From contig CAIIXF020000007.1 in the NCBI GenBank assembly GCA_903813345.2, positions 21,379,564 through 21,443,563 on the forward strand: a DNA stretch of 64,000 nucleotides, given 5' to 3'. Numbering within the stretch: the stretch's first letter is position 1; each line of letters begins with the position of its first letter. A program made the translations under genes and the position numbers. This DNA is from Owenia fusiformis. Taxonomy: Eukaryota; Annelida; Polychaeta; Sabellida; Oweniidae. The notes below the pieces were generated by a model. The model was not told the origin of the DNA, searched no databases, and saw only the letters and a list, made by a program, of their open reading frames with translations. Positions 1-12,060 of the stretch are shown here, piece by piece.

Positions 1-1234
1 TTTTCAGCATACAAGGACACATTACTTACATGAATCAAAATCAAATGCAATAAATATTATTCAACTAACTAATGTAGTAGTATCACAGTAGGTTGTTAAA
101 TATTTGAATATTGAACTCCAAAAGGATTTTGTCCAAATTAAGATTTTAATGCCATTTGTGATGTATTTTAAATAAAACACATTTTGCCATTTTTAATTTG
201 AATTATAAATTGCGTTAGCATATGTATAGTTAGGTGAATTATACTGTTGTATCACATTGTATGCTTATGTTGCAAAGAGTGGGGTCATATTGTTGGCCTT
301 TTCTTATCTTACCATCAATCTGTCTGTTGGCGTATTATATACATCTGAGTGATTTCTCCCAAACTTTTTCGTGGAAACAATTGAGCATATCCATTATTCA
401 TGTGCCCAAAACAATAACGCAAATGCGAGTAGGTAGTTACCAGTTTCACCACCAGGTGGCTCGCTCGGGTCAGATAGCATGGCGGGTATAGTAGAAAGTA
501 AATTACATCTGTTTTAGTGGTTCAATTTTCATATAGCCCTATAATGTATCGAATAGTTATGCAAATTAAAGTATGTCCAGTAAAAGAAAATGTTATATGT
601 CCAATTCAAGAAAAGATATTTCACTTTTTGTGATTTTGTAACATGGGGTCTATGGGGAATCAACCCCGAACTAGAAGTCACATTTTCAAAAAATATTAAA
701 TTTTCAAAGTTGATCAACAATTATCGAAACCATATTTTTAGATGTATTTTTACATGTAGATTTCAAATATGACATCACTTTTGAACTTGAATTTTGAATA
801 TTTAATGACGTAAATCAAGATCATTTCTACTCGCATCTAGTCTATTGAGTCAGTCTTATCTGATAAAACACTTCAAATTCGCTTTCAAAAAGAAAACCTC
901 TAGTTGTCTGAATGCCTGATTTCAAACAGAAAGCCCAAAGTAGCTCAATGTAGACGCTAAGTTACTTCAACATTACACAACCTGGTAATCCCCTAGTATG
1001 TTTATATAAGGTCACGTTAGCAGTGTTTCTACAAACATATCTCAAATGCTAGAAAAATGTCTTATCTTCTTTGTTCTGTCATAAACATAAATGCACGTTT
1101 TTAGAGCTTAAATATCTTCCTGGTTTGTATAAAATAGACATTTTGCATCATTAATAGATGGCGCCATTGTCATGAAGAAAAGATCAAGAAAACTGGGGAA
1201 CAAAACGAGTCAGTCCCTCTTTAATTATCCCACC

Positions 1235-1490
1235 GAAAGAAGTCTGTGGGGGATATAGGAAAGCCGTCCGTTAGTTCGTTCATCTGTCTGGGTGAAAACT
1301 CAAATACCAGTTGACGGATTTGATTTAAATTTTATTGGCTTATGCCTTATGGGTGTAGGACCTCTGCTCAAGAGGGAATTTTATAACTTAGATAACTCAA
1401 ATACCAGTTGACAGTTTTGGTTCAAATTTTATATGCTGCTACTTGCTGGAACTCTGCTCAAGAATTTTTTTTTCAAGATGGCCACTAAAT
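1235..1490. repeat. Fragment of a dispersed repeat, two related sub-copies
   Basis: Two adjacent stretches share the phrases CAAATACCAGTTGAC, then CTCTGCTCAAGA and an AT-rich tail. A related stretch with CCTCTGCTTGAGAAGG lies at about 20570-20740 in an intron. I read this as a degraded dispersed repeat; the class is unknown. Confidence 0.45.
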
Positions 1491-3151
1491 ACCAAAATAT
1501 GTTTTGTTCAGTTGGATTTGCTACTCCTTAGAGTTGCTGTTTTTCTACTTATATTTAGTGTATATACATAAAAGGAGGGGGAATGGCTTACTTTCCATGT
1601 CCAACTACATATAGTTCTACAGTCATCCTTCCCTACAGCAGAAAAGATAAACAAATATCCTTAATGTGACAGGAAGTATGAGATATTCATTAACAATGAG
1701 AGTTGAGAGGAACTTTGTAAAACTGTTACAATATTCTTTGTTTACAACATTCCACGTTACGCTTATTTTCCAACAGTTCCGACGTTATTTCAATGATCAT
1801 GTTCAGATTTAAACATTATTTAAATTTAATGCATTTGGACGTGTCTGCTTCTTTAGTCTTTGATAACTTTCATATTTGATCAGATCTCAGTCCTTTTCAG
1901 ATAAAAATTTTAATTGGCCTTTTATAAGATATTGCTTTAAAATTTTATTAACTTTTAGCTTCCAAAAAATATTTACTTATACGTTATATCTAATCCTTTG
2001 TTTCTTGGGTCAATCATATGTTTACTAAGAAAATTCAATCAAGTTTAAGAAAGTACATAAGTTACCCCAGACGCATAATTTGAACCAAATAACGTTATGA
2101 GGTCAACATTAAAATTCATGAGGTGAATTGTTTATGCTTGAAGACAAAGAAAATATTTGAATACAATTGATTTAAATATTATGCTGACATGTTACATATG
2201 TGGCATGTAATGGATAACTTTTTTTGTTTTCTTTATCTCGTTACATTTTTTGTTTGTACACTGAATCTCATGGTAAAAGAATGGTGTATTTTTGGGTCAG
2301 GTCTCTTTCATACTTTGGCAAGTAGGTGACCATTTGTCAAAATGGCTGCCATTTATATGTGTGTTATTTACATTTTTGACTTTCACTTGAAAAGGAGTGG
2401 AGCGATTTTTTTAAATGTTATATGTGACTGTTTAGTAGCATAAATAAGGGTTATGTACTGGGAGGTTTTGGATATGGGGTTTATCCAGAGGGAGATATGC
2501 ATATCTACCTGAGGGACCATAGGTTTTGAAATACAAAAGTGTTGTTAAACAATGTAACAAAAGGATAAATGTATCCAAAACCGACCGTGCATAACAGATG
2601 TATTTCATACCTACTGAGGTTCTAGGTACATCATACCTTATAAAGATCCAAAATTCCAAAACATACTTAAGGTTCGCGTTTTCTTGGTCTTAAAGTTTGC
2701 GAGATTTTCAAAAAAAATGTAAAAAAATAAAATTGAAAAAATAAAATTTGATTTTGAAAAAAAATGTTGAAAAAAGATTTTGAAATTTAAAAAAAAAAAA
2801 AGTGAAGTGAAATTACCAGAAGCGGGAAGATATGCACCGAAGCGGGAGATATGGTGGGAGATATGGAGGTTCTGGATATGGAAACCTCAAAATCAGGATA
2901 CGGGATATATCTTACCAACTTATCTCCCTAAAACTCTACTTGGCATAGGATAAATATTATTACATTACATTTTCTAATGACAATTTGGCTAGTAAGTGGC
3001 CCTTTTGAATGGTGGCCATATTTATGTATGCTATTTCATGTTGTTGCTTTAACTGGAAAAGTAGTGGAGTGATTTTTTGAAATTTTATTTGTGAAATTGT
3101 GACACTTATGATGTCACAAGCTTAGATTACCATTTTAAATACAATACAAAA

Positions 3152-3350
3152 AATAGAAGCATAATCAAAAGAATTAGGATGTTGGGATGGATATGGATAT
3201 CCATCCAAATATCCTAAATTTTTTGATTATGCTTCTATTATCCAAATATCCTAAATTTTTTGATTATGCTTCTATTATCCAAATATCATAAATTTTTTGA
3301 TTATGCTTCTATTATCCAAATATCATAAATTTTTTGATTATGCTTCTATT
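3152..3350. repeat. Hairpin whose right arm is amplified as a 37-bp minisatellite
   Basis: A left arm at 3152-3180 is the near-perfect reverse complement of the end of the unit at 3203-3239. The 37-bp unit is then repeated four times head to tail (3203, 3240, 3277, 3314), with only a C/A difference in copies 3 and 4. The core of the unit reads TTTTTTGATTATGCTTCTAT. A hairpin element with subsequent slippage is the simplest reading. Confidence 0.85.
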
Positions 3351-3885
3351 TTTGTGTTGTTTAGTGAGTATTTGTTCAAATTGAAGATTTGATTATTGAA
3401 ATAAATGTATGTTATACTAGGTGGATCAAATGAAAATATGGAGCCTGCAAATTGCCATTTATTGGAAACAAATATTCTTCCCACTGACTGTTCACGTGTA
3501 GTCTTGCATCAGTTCTCTTCCCTCCTCCTCTATCTACTTCACCTACATTCGTTACTATAGTATGTGATATGTGTGTCTCAAAGGCTTCAAGCAAGACAAG
3601 ACAAGTTAACTGTTTTTTATTGTATTGATAATTTGACAATCTATTTTTCAGATTTATTCTGGAATGGAATGCCAGTAAGACAAAAAATATTCACCCGAGT
3701 TCAGGATGGTGCATTCTGATACGCATAGCATCTTTCTGTTTCACCTGAAACATTTCAGTGCTAGCGAGAAGAAATGAGATGTCATGACTTAACATGTTGA
3801 GGATGGTGAAACCAGAAAAAACTAATAACAGGTTAATATTGAGTATAAATTGAATAAATCATGTATGTTATTTTCACGTCAAAAT

Positions 3886-4031
3886 CACTAGTGGTGACAT
3901 ATTGTTACAGCCTCCAACTTTTGAATGGTTTTCGGTGTTTGGAGATTGATGTTTGGCATTCAGCGGTTGGTGGTTGGCATTTAGCATCTGTAACAAATGA
4001 CTTGTAGTGAGATTTTGCATGTTAATGCCTT
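3886..4031. repeat. Short member of the GTGGTGACA dispersed family
   Basis: It begins with GTGGTGACATATTGTTA, contains a GCGGTTGGTGGTTGGC phrase, and ends with CATGTTAATGCCTTTT. These are the same left and right ends as the long elements at 21183-22225 and 48138-50252. It lacks the tandem core of those elements. Confidence 0.65.
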
Positions 4032-4422
4032 TTTAGTGACTTTATTTGGTTTATATGCCAGTAGATGAATGAAGGAATAAATACCATTTCCATTCCAAAT
4101 GAAGTAATCTGTTTAGGTTTTCTAATAAATATAATTCTTAAGGACAAAGTGACACAAAAATACTGTTGCCCTGGTGTTGGTTATAGCAAACATTAATTAT
4201 ATACATTTCACTAATTCATCCCCTTGTGTCTTGTTGTGCCTTGTCGTATCAGTTCAAATCTTATAATATCACACTTAACTTGAATATTATTAACACTTAA
4301 AACCCTATTGTTTAATTTATTTTATCCTGAATATTGCATCTTGAGAAGATTAAAGATGATTGCATGTTTATTATTCAATTAACAATGTATAATTAATGAC
4401 AGCATGGTATCTCTGATTTCAG

Positions 4423-4476
4423 GTGTGAAACAGGAGAACATTCCCTATCTTCCTATACAGTAGTCTACAGTATTAG
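4423..4476 (+). other. Possible orphan mini-exon, 54 bp
   Basis: A good acceptor (CTCTGATTTCAG) and a consensus donor (GTAAGT) flank 54 bases that are open in one frame and carry one cysteine. No domain is recognisable and there is no phase partner, so it may be an untranslated exon, part of another transcript, or chance. Confidence 0.15.
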
Positions 4477-5868
4477 GTAAGTTGAGTGTTCTGTTGTAAA
4501 ATCAATTGGTCTTGTAACAAACTCTACATCCAGTTGCCCCAGGAAGGGGAAACAACTTTATAATGGATGATATGTATATCCTTTGTTCATCACCTTTCTC
4601 ATTTATCCCAAACCAAACTTTTCGTAAGTTTAATGTTTCAATCCTCTATCCCTCCATTACTGTATTTGCCTTTAATTTGGTGAGTGTTTTAATTTGGTGA
4701 ATCAAAAAAATCACCAAATTAAATTTTCGCCAAATTTTCGTCGAAATTTGACATGTTTTTCATTTGGGTATACAGCCAGTCATAAGAAATATTACTATTG
4801 ATATTAAATAGAAGCCAATACTTCTGATATCCCAAAATCACCAAATTATGTAGTGCCAAACTAAAGATGAATACAGTATCTATTTATGTACCCAGTTAAA
4901 TTTGCTGTGTCTACAAAATAACATCTTCAGCACTCGCACCAAATCTAGGACTCATTTAGTATCAGTTTTCCCAAACTAGTTATTAGTCATATTTTATCTT
5001 CAAATCAATGAAATGAAATCTGCTTAAAAACTTTTGACTTGTCTGCATGTTTCTTGTGATATTGATATTTTTTGTATGTAATTTGAAATGATATACTGAC
5101 ACTTCTTAAAATGGTGTTTTCATGGATTGACATCATTGGGTGGATGTCATTTAGGATTGACATCAATAGTAATGATGTCAGGTAATTGGATACTGTTTTT
5201 GTTGAGTATTTTTTTTGTTCATGATAATTCGTTGTTGCATCAAGCCTCTTTGACGCTTAGTAGATGCGTGTGTTAGAGAGTCTTGCTTCAAAAATCTTGA
5301 CCCCCTACTTAGTGGTAGGGGGTCACAGGGGCCTTTAGCTAGACTAGTATGGTAGAGTATGGAGTGGGAGTTGCCAAGATTTGATGGATGAAGGACCTGT
5401 TTACTCTGACCAGCTGAAACATCTATTGTTTTAACATAGTTGAATGAAACACTTATTTAGTAACACAAGGACACAAACTATGTCAGACTAGCAATGTGTA
5501 TATTCTAACATACTCAATTATCATATTTTAACAATGTTGACCTGAATTGTTAAACTGGAACAATTCTTGTATTTCTACTGCCTTAGTATGAGGATGATGT
5601 TTTTAAATGGTTAGCCCCATAGTGTGATTTTGGCAGAGAGGGGATGTGCCCAATATAAGGCACCTTAGGGGGATAATGAGAGTTAATGTGGTATCTACAG
5701 AGAACATTTTATTCATATAAATACATTATAATTTTTTCTTTTGTTTTGTTTTGTTCTCCATTGGGGGAGGGTTAGACTCCACCACTCTTCATCAGGACCT
5801 AAGATGGATATCTTTATATATTAAGTTCCCCATATTTCAGCAGCAATGAAACATCTGTTGAGAACCGT

Positions 5869-6053
5869 TGCCCGTAGCCAGCTTTTACCAGAAGGGGGAG
5901 CTTTTTTCCAGGGGGGGAGTTTTTCACAATTTTGGCTTAAAATCATGCGAAAAATTCTCAGATTGGTGAAAAACTGCATGATTTTGAAAGAACTTCTGGC
6001 TGGGGGGGGGGGGGAGCTTCCGCTCTGGCTACGGGCTCTGGCTATGGGCCTGT
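5869..6053. mobile_element. MITE-like inverted-repeat element
   Basis: The left end GCCCGTAGCCAG is matched by CTGGCTACGGGC at 6024-6035, with a degenerate repeat CTGGCTATGGGCCTG just after it. G-rich runs, including a run of 12 G, lie inside. No transposase is present. Superfamily is undetermined and no target duplication could be read with certainty. Confidence 0.5.
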
Positions 6054-9000
6054 TAAATCTCATTGCATGGTGGTACACAAACCATCTAACAGCCACCTGT
6101 TGACCAACTCAAGGCATATGGAAAATATTCAAACAATTTTTAAAACTGCAAAAATACTTTTCATAAAACTCACTGGCTTGTAAAAAAAACTGGTCAAATT
6201 GCCCCCCCCCCCTTAATCTTTGTATTCCCTTTCTATATTGATCCAAGATATCCATCCTAGGGTGAACACCATTTCTATTCTAGATCTTTCATCACATCAC
6301 TAATTTATCCCTGACCCAATGTATGAAAAACTAAGGTGATAAATCAGAGATTGTCATAGTAGAGAGAGGGGTATCAGTGTATCAATGGAAACATGATCCA
6401 AGCCTGTAGTGGAATATCTTGTACAGACTGGCACTGTTAGGCCCTGAACTATGCATTATCTACAGCAACCAGAGCAACAGAACCACTGGATGGTTAAGGT
6501 CAGGTGAAATGTACCCTGAATGTGACTGAAGCAACTGTCCATAATGCCCTCTAAGTATGAGTGATGATTTTTATTTCTAGCTTTTAAGGCCTTCATGAGA
6601 GTTTTAAGTGATATGATTTTTAAGCGATGTGAGTGTAAGATACTTACATGTAGAAAATGAAATGTAAAGATTTTCTGTCTATTTTCTAATTTGATTAAAA
6701 CAAGGTACCCTACAATTTAAGAAATTACAGTTGAAGGTTTTTTAACAGTATTGTCATTGTGAAAGTGGCATCACTGGCATCAAATATATAATATGGAATT
6801 CATCACAGGAAAATGAAAATGGATTTTCCTTTAATGTTAAAATGCCTGTTTCCTAGAAAGTTTCAAACTTATAATATATAAAAGAAACAACTTTTGAAAA
6901 CAATGAATATTCTGAAAATTTTAGCATGCATAAATTATAAAGGCTCTAAATCATGAATATCCTGCTTATACAGTATCTGTTGATTTCCTTGAAGTTTGTT
7001 TTGTTATCTCAAGATTCATCAATTTCACTAAGATGTTGAAATAACTCTGAAACAAGTTTATTTGCCAGGTTATATATCCGTGCTATGCAATGCATTTATG
7101 CAGTGATTTTCAATTATTTTAGATATTAAGCTTTATGACACTTAATAAATTAAATGCTATCTATTGTCTTAGCTAACAAGGATGTTATAAGAATTCAGGA
7201 TAGGAATATTTGATTGTGTAAAGTGATAGCTAGATTGTGATAATCATGAATTGCTAATTGAAAGTGATACCCCCTGTTTTGTAAGTGAAACCATAGTCTC
7301 TTTGACAGACCTAACAAACCCTTGCAGGAAATGTCGGTGACATTATCAAGTTTTACGATTTTTGATGAAATATCTAAACAAAATACCTATTCTTAAATGG
7401 TTAAAGTTATTTTGAGTATTGATTGTTTACTATTCTTTATTTATTCTACATAGTTCACTATATTTATCAAGAAAAACGAAGATTTGTTGACACGTTTGTA
7501 AGATACACTTTTGGAGCTCTCCAATTCTTTAAGAAAAACAGGCTAAAGTTGGCCACCTTATCTCTGCATTAAAATTCACACTTGGGGCCAAGCTACTGCA
7601 TCTTGATCATACATCTCACACTATTCAGTTTTAGTCCTAAGAATCTACACTCAGCTGCTGATGCAGAAGGCTCATATAAAAACTCAATATAACATGGATA
7701 AATAAATGTCATATAGGATTAGGATAAGATAATAATGGATTTAGGATTTAAATTTGTTATTTGTTGCAGTTTAGTTCTCATTGGAGTTGTTTCCCAGGCT
7801 CCAGAAGGTTTGTAATTTAGCTGTATGATAGTGAGTGGTTATAGTGGATTTAGGGGGAGTGTTTTCTTATAAGAACACATGTGGTAACCTATATCCCTTC
7901 CTAAATACCACTGATTTCATTGAGAAATAATATGGTTTTAACATAATAACAATTAAATTCTGGTAAACATCTAAAAACGTTTTGACTTATTAGGTTTTCT
8001 GTAAAATATACAAATTTATTGTTAATGATTAAATTATTCATGTTTATTATAGAAAGGGATGAATCCTCCAGATAGCTGACATATTTGACCAAATAGCAGG
8101 ACAGATTAAATGGATTCTAGAGCAAGTTGCAAAGCTCTCTGTTGATAATAAATGTTATTGTCTTTATATATATGTATTTACAAATCATTCATTATTATTT
8201 ATTTTATAGGAAGGAGGCTGAATTTATATTTTTTAATTATTCATGTATTTGTTTGAGATATTTTTTGTTTCCGCAATGAGAAAGTTGTTTTGTGCCTTTG
8301 GCTATCAAAAGTCATTAGATGTTCTATTTATGTGCAAAATAGTTCTAGGAATTTACATAAGCACATTTAGTACATACATACTCGTATATTGTTTTGAATG
8401 GCAATTTGGATAATTCATTTTTGAAATGTATCTTAGATTCAATTCTGGATTATGTAATAATCTGCAAGTAAGGCATTCTATCCAGCAGACTTTGGTAGCT
8501 GACTCTATCAAACTCTACACTTTTTTACAGTTCATCGTGACCCTGAATTTCTTACAGAATGTTGTTGAGAATGTTTTCCTAAATTTGATGCCGTTATCTT
8601 AGTAATAGGTATTACATATAGCTAGATATAAAACCCATCTAAGCTCTATGTATATGTACTGGCTAAAATGGGTAATTTGGTAAACCTTGAAAATTGTGCT
8701 TCCCTTGCAGAAATTTTGTGGTTTACATGTTACATCAGATAGTCACATTCATATGAATGGCAACTAAATGTCATGTGCCATATGTGTTTATATTTTTGTT
8801 TCATTTCTTTCGTAACTCATGTGAAGCAGATACCGAGAAGTAGGGAACGGGACATATTTTTCAGGGACTATCATAAACAGCAGTTTTTCTATCACTGAGC
8901 AAGAACCAGTTTGTTTTTGAGTAAACTGTTTTGGCAAATCATTTGTGAATGTAGTAACGTGGAACTGCATAAATAGCTTCTTTACCCTGGGTATCAGAGC

Positions 9001-9418
9001 ATAGTATATTGTACACATGAGGCTCTCTTATAAAGGAGCAAAATTAAATTATTGAAAAGGGTAGAGATACTTTGGTGTCTTTTCCTAAAGGTACAAGTTG
9101 ACCACAAGTTTTTAAACATTTTTTTGTTAAATGTAACCTTCTGTGGTGATTAAGTCAAGTTGATAAATACCCTGAAACCACATAGGCTAGCCACACTATT
9201 CTCTGACAGTTACATGTGATTTAGTTTTGAATGTGAACTGAATGTCATATATCTATGACTATATTAGGTCAGACCAAAGAATCAGTTACTATTTAAGAGT
9301 GTAGATGAAGTCAATTGTTTGAAAAGGGTAGTTTATAAAAAACTTTGTTCCATGAATTTCAATTTGATACACAGAATTAAGTCCTATGTTTGTTTGTTTT
9401 CTGGTGAAGCCATGATCT

Positions 9419-9562
9419 ATACATTATACCAATTGAGGTGGTTTTCCATCAGTCCCTTGTCTACCCCATACATTATACCAATTGAGGTAGTTTTCCATCA
9501 GTCCCTTGTCTACCCCATACATTATACCAATTGAGGTAGTTTTCCATCAGTCCCTTGTCTAA
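9419..9562. repeat. 49-bp minisatellite, three copies
   Basis: Three head-to-tail copies start at 9419, 9468 and 9517. Each reads from ATACATTATACC through the CAGTCCCTTGTCTACCCC phrase, with single-base differences. The open frame crossing it is only a by-product of the repeat. Confidence 0.9.
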
Positions 9563-11690
9563 TGTCTACCCCCCTCCGCCCCCCAACCTTCTACAATAAT
9601 CATTATGGAAAGCAGAGGCTTGATGTAAGATAACAGTTAAGGATTGTAGTTAGTGTAAGGAGATTCAGTACTGTAGTTACTACATATTGATGATTCTCGT
9701 ATTTATAAGAAGAGGGGATCTCAAGCCACTGCCCCATACCAGAGCCTAGTGAGTAAATAAGGCAGATGAAGCTCACTTTTAAGAAGCCAAATCAAACTAT
9801 TTGAAATGATAACATACTATAGAAGCCACATACCTTCAGTGATAGCAATCTATTTTTATTTAAATCAATCGATGATAGACTCTGATAAATAATTTCTCAC
9901 CAATGAAATTTTATCTCAAATTCTTCAGGCAGTGTGTTCAATATTTATATGAAATTGCATTCCTTTGAAGTTAATTATCAAAAATTATCACAAACTTGAA
10001 AAAAACAAAAACACCCCAGATAACAGTTGTCTAAAAATTGTTTATTGTCTACTGGCCAAGAACTCCATAGATTGCCCACTTCAGAACACTGAAAGCATAT
10101 GCATTCCGTAAGAAATACTCATTTTGAAATACTATTAGTATACAAATACACTGTTCTCATTATACAAGACACAGTACTCGAAGTATAAATACACAGTACT
10201 CGAAGTATAAATTACTCATTATACTTATTACTCATAATAGACAGGTATGTTTGCCCAGGTAGACAGGTAGAGTCTTACTCAAGTTCAAGGTGATCTGATG
10301 TCCCTGGAATGGCAGTAATTAATTAGTTAAGAGCAGGAGATTTATACCGGAGGCTTTCAGTAACAGTTATTGCATCAGAATTAATATGATGGGAGGTCAC
10401 CTGTTGGACCTAGACCCTTTGATGTTCTTTTAACCCACCTGGAGTCCACCTACCACAATATTCTCACTACAAAAATAATCTTTAAAAATCAGAGATGCTT
10501 CTTAATTATGTTATCTAATTTTATAGCTCAAAGACCAGTTGACATGTGACTAACTGCATCTAAATGACAATGAAAGATACATTTAAGATTGTTAAGACCT
10601 GGTCAGATTTATCTAAAATTTTCATGGCACTAACAGATTCAGGGTATTTGGGGTCTCCTTTTGAAACAGCCAGTTTGAGGACAAGGGTAGAGTCTTATTT
10701 AATGACCTCGAATTGGCATATTTGTCTGTCCATCTGTAAGTTCAAGAATTTCTCCAAAGCCACCTTTTTAACAATTATATTTTGGAAACATCCACAGAAA
10801 ACATTTCCTGTCAAGCCATCTCATGCATTGATTTGAAATTATCAGGGATACAATTTGGTATTCAAATTAAAAATTTGTCAGATCTTGAGCATGCTTGGTT
10901 AATTTGATGGTGGCCATTTTGAATTTTTCAAAATGGAATTATGTCCAATTTAATTAGCTTACTTGAACATAATATCGGATTTTCCATATTTTGGGACATG
11001 ATAAACGAATGTTTGTGTTTTTGTGGAATAAACTGCATTCAAATCATAAATTCAAAAGTGATCTACATTCACTCAAATTCAATTTAGAAGTGTTAACTCA
11101 TATTTAAAAGCTTGGTTGTAATTAATCTACTTTACCACCCACTAGATCCTACATGCGCATTTACAATTTTCTTATCATGAATTTCATTTAATAAACCTGT
11201 AAAAACATTTAGTTTTATGGAAACTAGTTTACAACATATACTATGTATGTTATACCTCAAGAATGATCAACATGCCAGAGAATGTGTTGTTTCAGAAGTC
11301 TATAGAGTTATTATAACCTTTATCCCCTAGCAAGTGAGAACTTATTATGAGAAAACATTTGTTGGTGATATTTCACTGCAGAATGACATGGCACCTTACA
11401 CTAATCAGCGACCTCATAATTCTTTGCTATGTGGTTTACAAGTGGTTGTCCTGTACAGAGAACCCCATGAAGATGAATTCTGATTTTACATTTTCTGCCA
11501 AAGTCCGAACATTTTCAATAATTGTACAAGAGTACTTATTGATATTTAGGTTCAGTGGTTAGCCTTTTTATTTGTCAGAGAGGAACTGTTTCATGGTGTG
11601 CACATTTTTTGCCTTTGTTCACATATGATTATGTCACTGATAACTAAAAAAATCTTTCTCATCTAAAGTGTTGGTATGTAAAATGTTTAT

Positions 11691-12000
11691 GTAGTAATAT
11701 TTGGTTATTCATATAGGTACTCCAAGACCAGAGTATAGTAATTCTTGGTTTTTGTAGTAATATTTGGTTATTCATTTTAGGTACTCCAAGACCAGAGTAT
11801 AGTAATTCTTGGTTGTAGTAATATTTGGTAATTCATTAGGTACTCCAAGACCATTGTATAGTAATTCTTAGTTTTTGTAGTAATATTTGGTTATTCATTT
11901 TAGGTACTCCAAGACCATTGTATAGTAATTCTTGGTTTATGTAGTAATATTTGGTGATTCATTGTAGGTACTCCAAGACCAGAGTGTAGTAATTCTTGTG
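11691..12000. repeat. About 62-bp tandem repeat carrying a 3' splice site and exon start
   Basis: Five copies start at 11691, 11754, 11815, 11877 and 11941. Each contains TAG|GTACTCCAAGACCA, the intron-exon junction used by the exon at 11968. The last copy runs into that exon. In copies 1-4 the two cysteine codons that follow are TAT and TGG instead of TGT and TGT, so they are decayed exon fragments with intact AG acceptors. Confidence 0.85.
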
Positions 12001-12060
12001 AAAGTTCAGAATTGCAGTGCAGTGACTGTAGATGTATTAGCAACAACATCACTTGTGAAA
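11968..12060 (+). CDS. LRP2: LRP2 exon 1 in window: degenerate or truncated LA module
   Basis: The exon is 93 bp, phase 1-1, acceptor TTGTAG and donor GTAATT. The frame is open and has six cysteines, including [12 protein letters not shown] and CRCISNN, but no DG..DC.DGSDE calcium loop. It sits where LA5 of megalin is expected, and its start is duplicated in the preceding tandem repeat. It could be a decayed LA, the first half of a split LA whose second half I could not find, or a dead exon. Confidence 0.45.

Larger units (their letters stand above)
1..11690. other. Region without a recognisable gene; upstream intron or intergenic
   Basis: No LA, EGF or propeller exon and no other protein family could be recognised on either strand. 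Open frames here are short and lack domain character. The stretch is AT-rich and holds repeats listed separately: a 37-bp hairpin minisatellite, a 49-bp minisatellite, a small inverted-repeat element and a short member of the GTGGTGACA family. Vertebrate LRP2 has five LA repeats before the two clear ones found at 12.98-13.62 kb. The missing exons may therefore lie beyond the left edge, making this an intron, but that is inference. Confidence 0.6.

Noticed and set aside
5821-6103. Open frames of 85-91 codons on both strands
   Set aside because: They arise from the GC-rich inverted-repeat element and its G-run, not from a gene.
10564-10836. 90-codon open frame in the left region
   Set aside because: It overlaps sequence resembling decayed dispersed repeats, has no domain and no splice context.
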